This document shows, one piece after another, positions 35,232 to 38,000 of a stretch of 38,000 bases of DNA. The notes beneath the pieces are model-generated. The model was not told the DNA's origin. It worked only from the letters and a program-made list of their open reading frames with translations, and did no database searches. How positions within the stretch are numbered: the first letter of the stretch is position 1; every line of letters starts with the position of its first letter. The translations under genes and the position numbers were made by a program. Origin of the DNA: Euryarchaeota archaeon TMED192. GTDB lineage: Archaea; Thermoplasmatota; Poseidoniia; Poseidoniales; Thalassarchaeaceae. The stretch lies in assembly GCA_002170775.2 (NCBI GenBank), contig NHIP02000009.1, positions 89,473 through 127,472 of the forward strand. The letters run 5' to 3'.

Positions 35232-37151
35232 ATGGAGGGCCGCCGACCGAATGTCTTAGGCCTAGTAATCGTGGCTGCGATTTACTGGGGTGCTTTGGTT
35301 TGGTGGCAACGAGACCTCCTCTTCGGCGATGATTCTGCAAATCAGACTTGGGCGCTCACGCTTCTCGCCGTCTCATTCCCTTACGTCGGATTCGTAATCT
35401 GGGGAGTAAGTTCAGATCTCCCTGAATCTCTAGCCGATTCCGCCTTAGGAAGGTGGCTAAAACCAGTGGTCTGGCTCGCTTCTGTAATTGGAATGGTGGT
35501 ATGGGGATGGGTCGATGAACAAGCTGTCGGATTCCTTTTGGTTGGAGTAGCATTACTCGGCCTCGCAGCCGGCCTAACTCTTTGTTGTTTGATGTACACC
35601 GGCCCAGAATCGAGTAGATTGTACGCGCTCAAGAGGATGGTCGATGTTTACCCTTCCATAGTCAAACCTGAGGGGCATGTCAGATTCAACCAGAAGCTCT
35701 GGACAACTGTACTCGTCCTCATCATCTACTTCATGATGACCAATGTCATGATCTGGGGATTATCCGATTCAACTCTCGACGTATTCTCATCTTTCAGAGC
35801 CATAATGGCCGGTGCTTCGGGTTCTATCATGCACCTTGGAATCGGCCCAATCGTTACAGCCTCCATCATCATGCAACTGTTCTCGGGTGCCAAGATCATC
35901 CAATTGGACCTGCAGGACTCTGCTGACAAGCAACTCTACCAGGGAATCCAGAAGATCCTCGTCCTGCTTATGATTCCCATCGAGTCGATACCCCAGGTAT
36001 ATGGGTTCCTAGATCCGCATGAGAGTCTGATTCTCGATTACGGCATTGGCTGGGCTAACACCATAATCGTAATCCAACTCTTTATCGGCTCATACCTCGT
36101 CTTCCTTCTCGACGAATTGGTTTCGAAATGGGGGATCGGGAGCGGTATCTCGCTTTTCATCGCCGCTGGCGTCGCACAGTCAACCTTCGTCGGCACATTG
36201 TCTCCTCTGCCTAGCGTCAGCGGAAGCCCCTTATCCTTCGAAAACCCGCCTGCAGGAACACTTCCGATGATATTCTATACACTCAGGAGCGCTACAAACT
36301 CGCAACTCGTATCTCAGAATGGATTCGAACAGATTCTCCTGAACCACTCCAATCCAATCGCTGCATTGGTATCCTCGATCGTCGTATTCCTCGTTGTGGC
36401 CTACGCCGAGTCATCCAAACTCGAACTCCCATTAGCACACGGGAAGGTAAGAGGCCATAGGGGCCAATACCCGATCAGACTCGTCTATGCAAGCAACATA
36501 CCTGTCATTCTAATGGCTGCCCTGCTTGCCAACGTAAACATGTTCACGCTTCTTTTCTGGAGTCACCCCGTACTTTCGACTGTCCCAATCCTCGGTAGGA
36601 ATGGTTGGGGTTCGAAGGCACATTGGTTCGGCAGTTACGAGCCAGGGGCCACAACACCCTCTGACGGCTTTGCATGGTACAGCTCAATGGTCAATGGTGT
36701 CGGCGATTGGCTAATTCCTCTATTGAATCAGACGGGAGACGCATACGGCCATAGCCTGGGCCAGGTGATGGTACATGTCTTGACATATGTCACGTTCATG
36801 ACCTTGGGAAGCATGGTATTCGCCAAGTTCTGGATTGAAACCACAAATATGGGTCCGAAGGATGTCGCCAAGCAGATTGAACGTACTGGCATGCAGATCC
36901 CTGGATTCAGGAACAACCCTCAGGTTGTAGAGCGCATACTGGAGAGGTATATACCACCTGTAACGCTCTTCTCCGGGGCCTTCGTAGGCCTTCTTGCCGC
37001 TGGGGCCGACCTTCTCGGGACAGTCGGCAATGCAACAGGCACCGGACTCCTCCTGGCCGTAGGCATAATTCTCCGGACATATGAGCAGATCCAGAAGGAA
37101 CAAGCAATGGAAATGCATCCGGTTTTACGAGAGTTCTTCGGCGCATCATGA
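35232..37151 (+). CDS. secY: Preprotein translocase subunit SecY with extra N-terminal membrane region
   Basis: 'LKRMVDVYPSIVKPEGHVRFNQKLWTTVLVLIIYFMM', 'GIGPIVTASIIMQLFSGAKIIQLDL', 'KWGIGSGISLFIAAGV', 'RYIPPVTLFSGAFVGLLAAGADLLG'. Confidence 0.95.
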   Translation: MEGRRPNVLGLVIVAAIYWGALVWWQRDLLFGDDSANQTWALTLLAVSFPYVGFVIWGVSSDLPESLADSALGRWLKPVVWLASVIGMVVWGWVDEQAVGFLLVGVALLGLAAGLTLCCLMYTGPESSRLYALKRMVDVYPSIVKPEGHVRFNQKLWTTVLVLIIYFMMTNVMIWGLSDSTLDVFSSFRAIMAGASGSIMHLGIGPIVTASIIMQLFSGAKIIQLDLQDSADKQLYQGIQKILVLLMIPIESIPQVYGFLDPHESLILDYGIGWANTIIVIQLFIGSYLVFLLDELVSKWGIGSGISLFIAAGVAQSTFVGTLSPLPSVSGSPLSFENPPAGTLPMIFYTLRSATNSQLVSQNGFEQILLNHSNPIAALVSSIVVFLVVAYAESSKLELPLAHGKVRGHRGQYPIRLVYASNIPVILMAALLANVNMFTLLFWSHPVLSTVPILGRNGWGSKAHWFGSYEPGATTPSDGFAWYSSMVNGVGDWLIPLLNQTGDAYGHSLGQVMVHVLTYVTFMTLGSMVFAKFWIETTNMGPKDVAKQIERTGMQIPGFRNNPQVVERILERYIPPVTLFSGAFVGLLAAGADLLGTVGNATGTGLLLAVGIILRTYEQIQKEQAMEMHPVLREFFGAS

Positions 37152-37224
37152 AGCCAAAGAATGAGGGTATGCGCCCCAATCCTATGGATGAGGCACACGT
37201 CACGTTGATATACGGACTGCAAGT

Positions 37225-37380
37225 CGCAGGCGCGCTGCGTCTGACGGGCGTTGGAGACTGAACCCCTCGGGGTCGTGATGTCATCTTTCACGTCAGTCGC
37301 TGCCGAGGAAGTGCGGTTCCGAACCGAGTTCGGAACTTAGATTGGTGATCCACGACGAAAATCCTCCTGTTTTCAGGAGG
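37225..37380 (+). other. Hairpin-rich intergenic region between secY and 16S rRNA
   Basis: Perfect inverted repeats: CGCAG/CTGCG (37225-37239), GACTGA/TCAGTC (37256-37261/37293-37298) enclosing CGTGA/TCACG, GTTCCGAAC-CGA-GTTCGGAAC (37316-37336), CCTCCTG-TTTT-CAGGAGG (37363-37380). Confidence 0.6.
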
Positions 37381-37409
37381 TGTGCAAGGTGCGAAAATAA
37401 CATTCCACC

Positions 37410-37425
37410 GCTAAGCACTTTATGT
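37410..37425 (+). promoter_or_regulatory. Candidate promoter element (TATA-like 'cactttatgttt') for 16S rRNA
   Basis: AT-rich TATA-like element ~65 nt upstream of mature 16S 5' end. Confidence 0.35.
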
Positions 37426-37483
37426 TTCAATAGTCAAACGACAACTCAAAACTCCAGCAAGGATCGTGATTACGCTCACGCGA

Positions 37484-38000
37484 AATCCGGTTGATCCTGC
37501 CGGAGGCTACCGCTATTGGAGTCCGATTAAGACATGCGAGTCGAGAGCTTTCGGAGCTCGGCATACTGCTCAGTAACACGTGGGTAACCTGCCCTATGCT
37601 GGGGGATAACCTCGGGAAACTGAGAACAATACCCCATAGTCCACTACGCCTGGAACGGTGAGTGGATGAAAGCCCCGGCGGCATAGGATGGGCCTGCGGC
37701 GTATCAGGTTGTAGGGGGTGTAATGTACCCTCTAGCCTTCGACGCGTACGGGTTGTGAGAGCAATAGCCCGGAGATGGATTCTGAGACAAGAATCCAGGT
37801 CCCACGGGACGCAGCAGTCGCGAAACCTTGACAATGCGGGAAACCGTGATCAGGGGACTCCAAGTGCCAGGAGTAAGATCCTGTGCTTTTCATCTCTCTT
37901 CAAAGGATTTGGAATAAGAGGTGGGTAAGGACGGTGCCAGCCGCCGCGGTAATACCGGCGCCTCAAGTGGTAGTCGATTTTATTGGGCCTAAAACGTCCG
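37484..38000 (+). rRNA. 16S ribosomal RNA, 5' part (truncated by window end)
   Basis: 'AATCCGGTTGATCCTGCCGGAGG' archaeal 5' end; 'GTGCCAGCCGCCGCGGTAATACCGG' 515-530 region; continues past 38000. Confidence 0.98.

Noticed and set aside
37208-37232. tRNA-Cys-like 'GGACTGCAAGTC' anticodon-arm lookalike
   Set aside because: No matching acceptor stem, D arm or TTC-containing T arm around it.
1-38000. CRISPR arrays, transposons, integrases, prophage genes
   Set aside because: No direct-repeat/spacer periodicity and no transposase, integrase or phage-like ORFs in either strand's track.

Overview
The window is a housekeeping region of a marine euryarchaeal genome, most likely Marine Group II / Poseidoniales (inferred from the 16S 5' region and gene content, not tested by phylogeny). 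The right half is an almost uninterrupted archaeal S10/spc ribosomal-protein super-operon: L3-L4-L23-L2-S19-L22-S3-L29-SUI1-Rnp1-S17-L14-L24-S4e-L5-S14-S8-L6-L32e-L19e-L18-S5-L30-L15-SecY. It is followed on the same strand by the 5' ~517 nt of 16S rRNA. The left half holds a truncated secreted protein (missed by the ORF track because it runs off the window), a DUF3592 protein, a type II (eukaryote-like) glutamine synthetase, a D-amino-acid-oxidase-like protein, a PrsW-like protease, a DUF92 protein, large membrane/surface proteins, an intron-containing tRNA-Trp, an aminotransferase, a thermosome subunit, an unusual ferredoxin-flavodoxin-SdhB-like fusion next to an HdrB-like protein, and a Hef-like helicase. 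No CRISPR arrays or mobile elements were seen. The best leads are: (1) the Fd-Fld-SdhB-like / HdrB-like pair, which keeps the folds but appears to have lost most Fe-S ligands in the SdhB- and HdrB-like parts; (2) a box C/D RNA inside the tRNA-Trp intron with two 12-nt guide spacers that hit positions 34 and 39 by the N+5 rule; (3) a strongly structured leader upstream of rpl3; (4) SecY with an extra ~130-aa, four-helix N-terminal extension; (5) a SAP-acidic linker-L32e fusion; and (6) a hairpin-rich secY-16S intergenic region.
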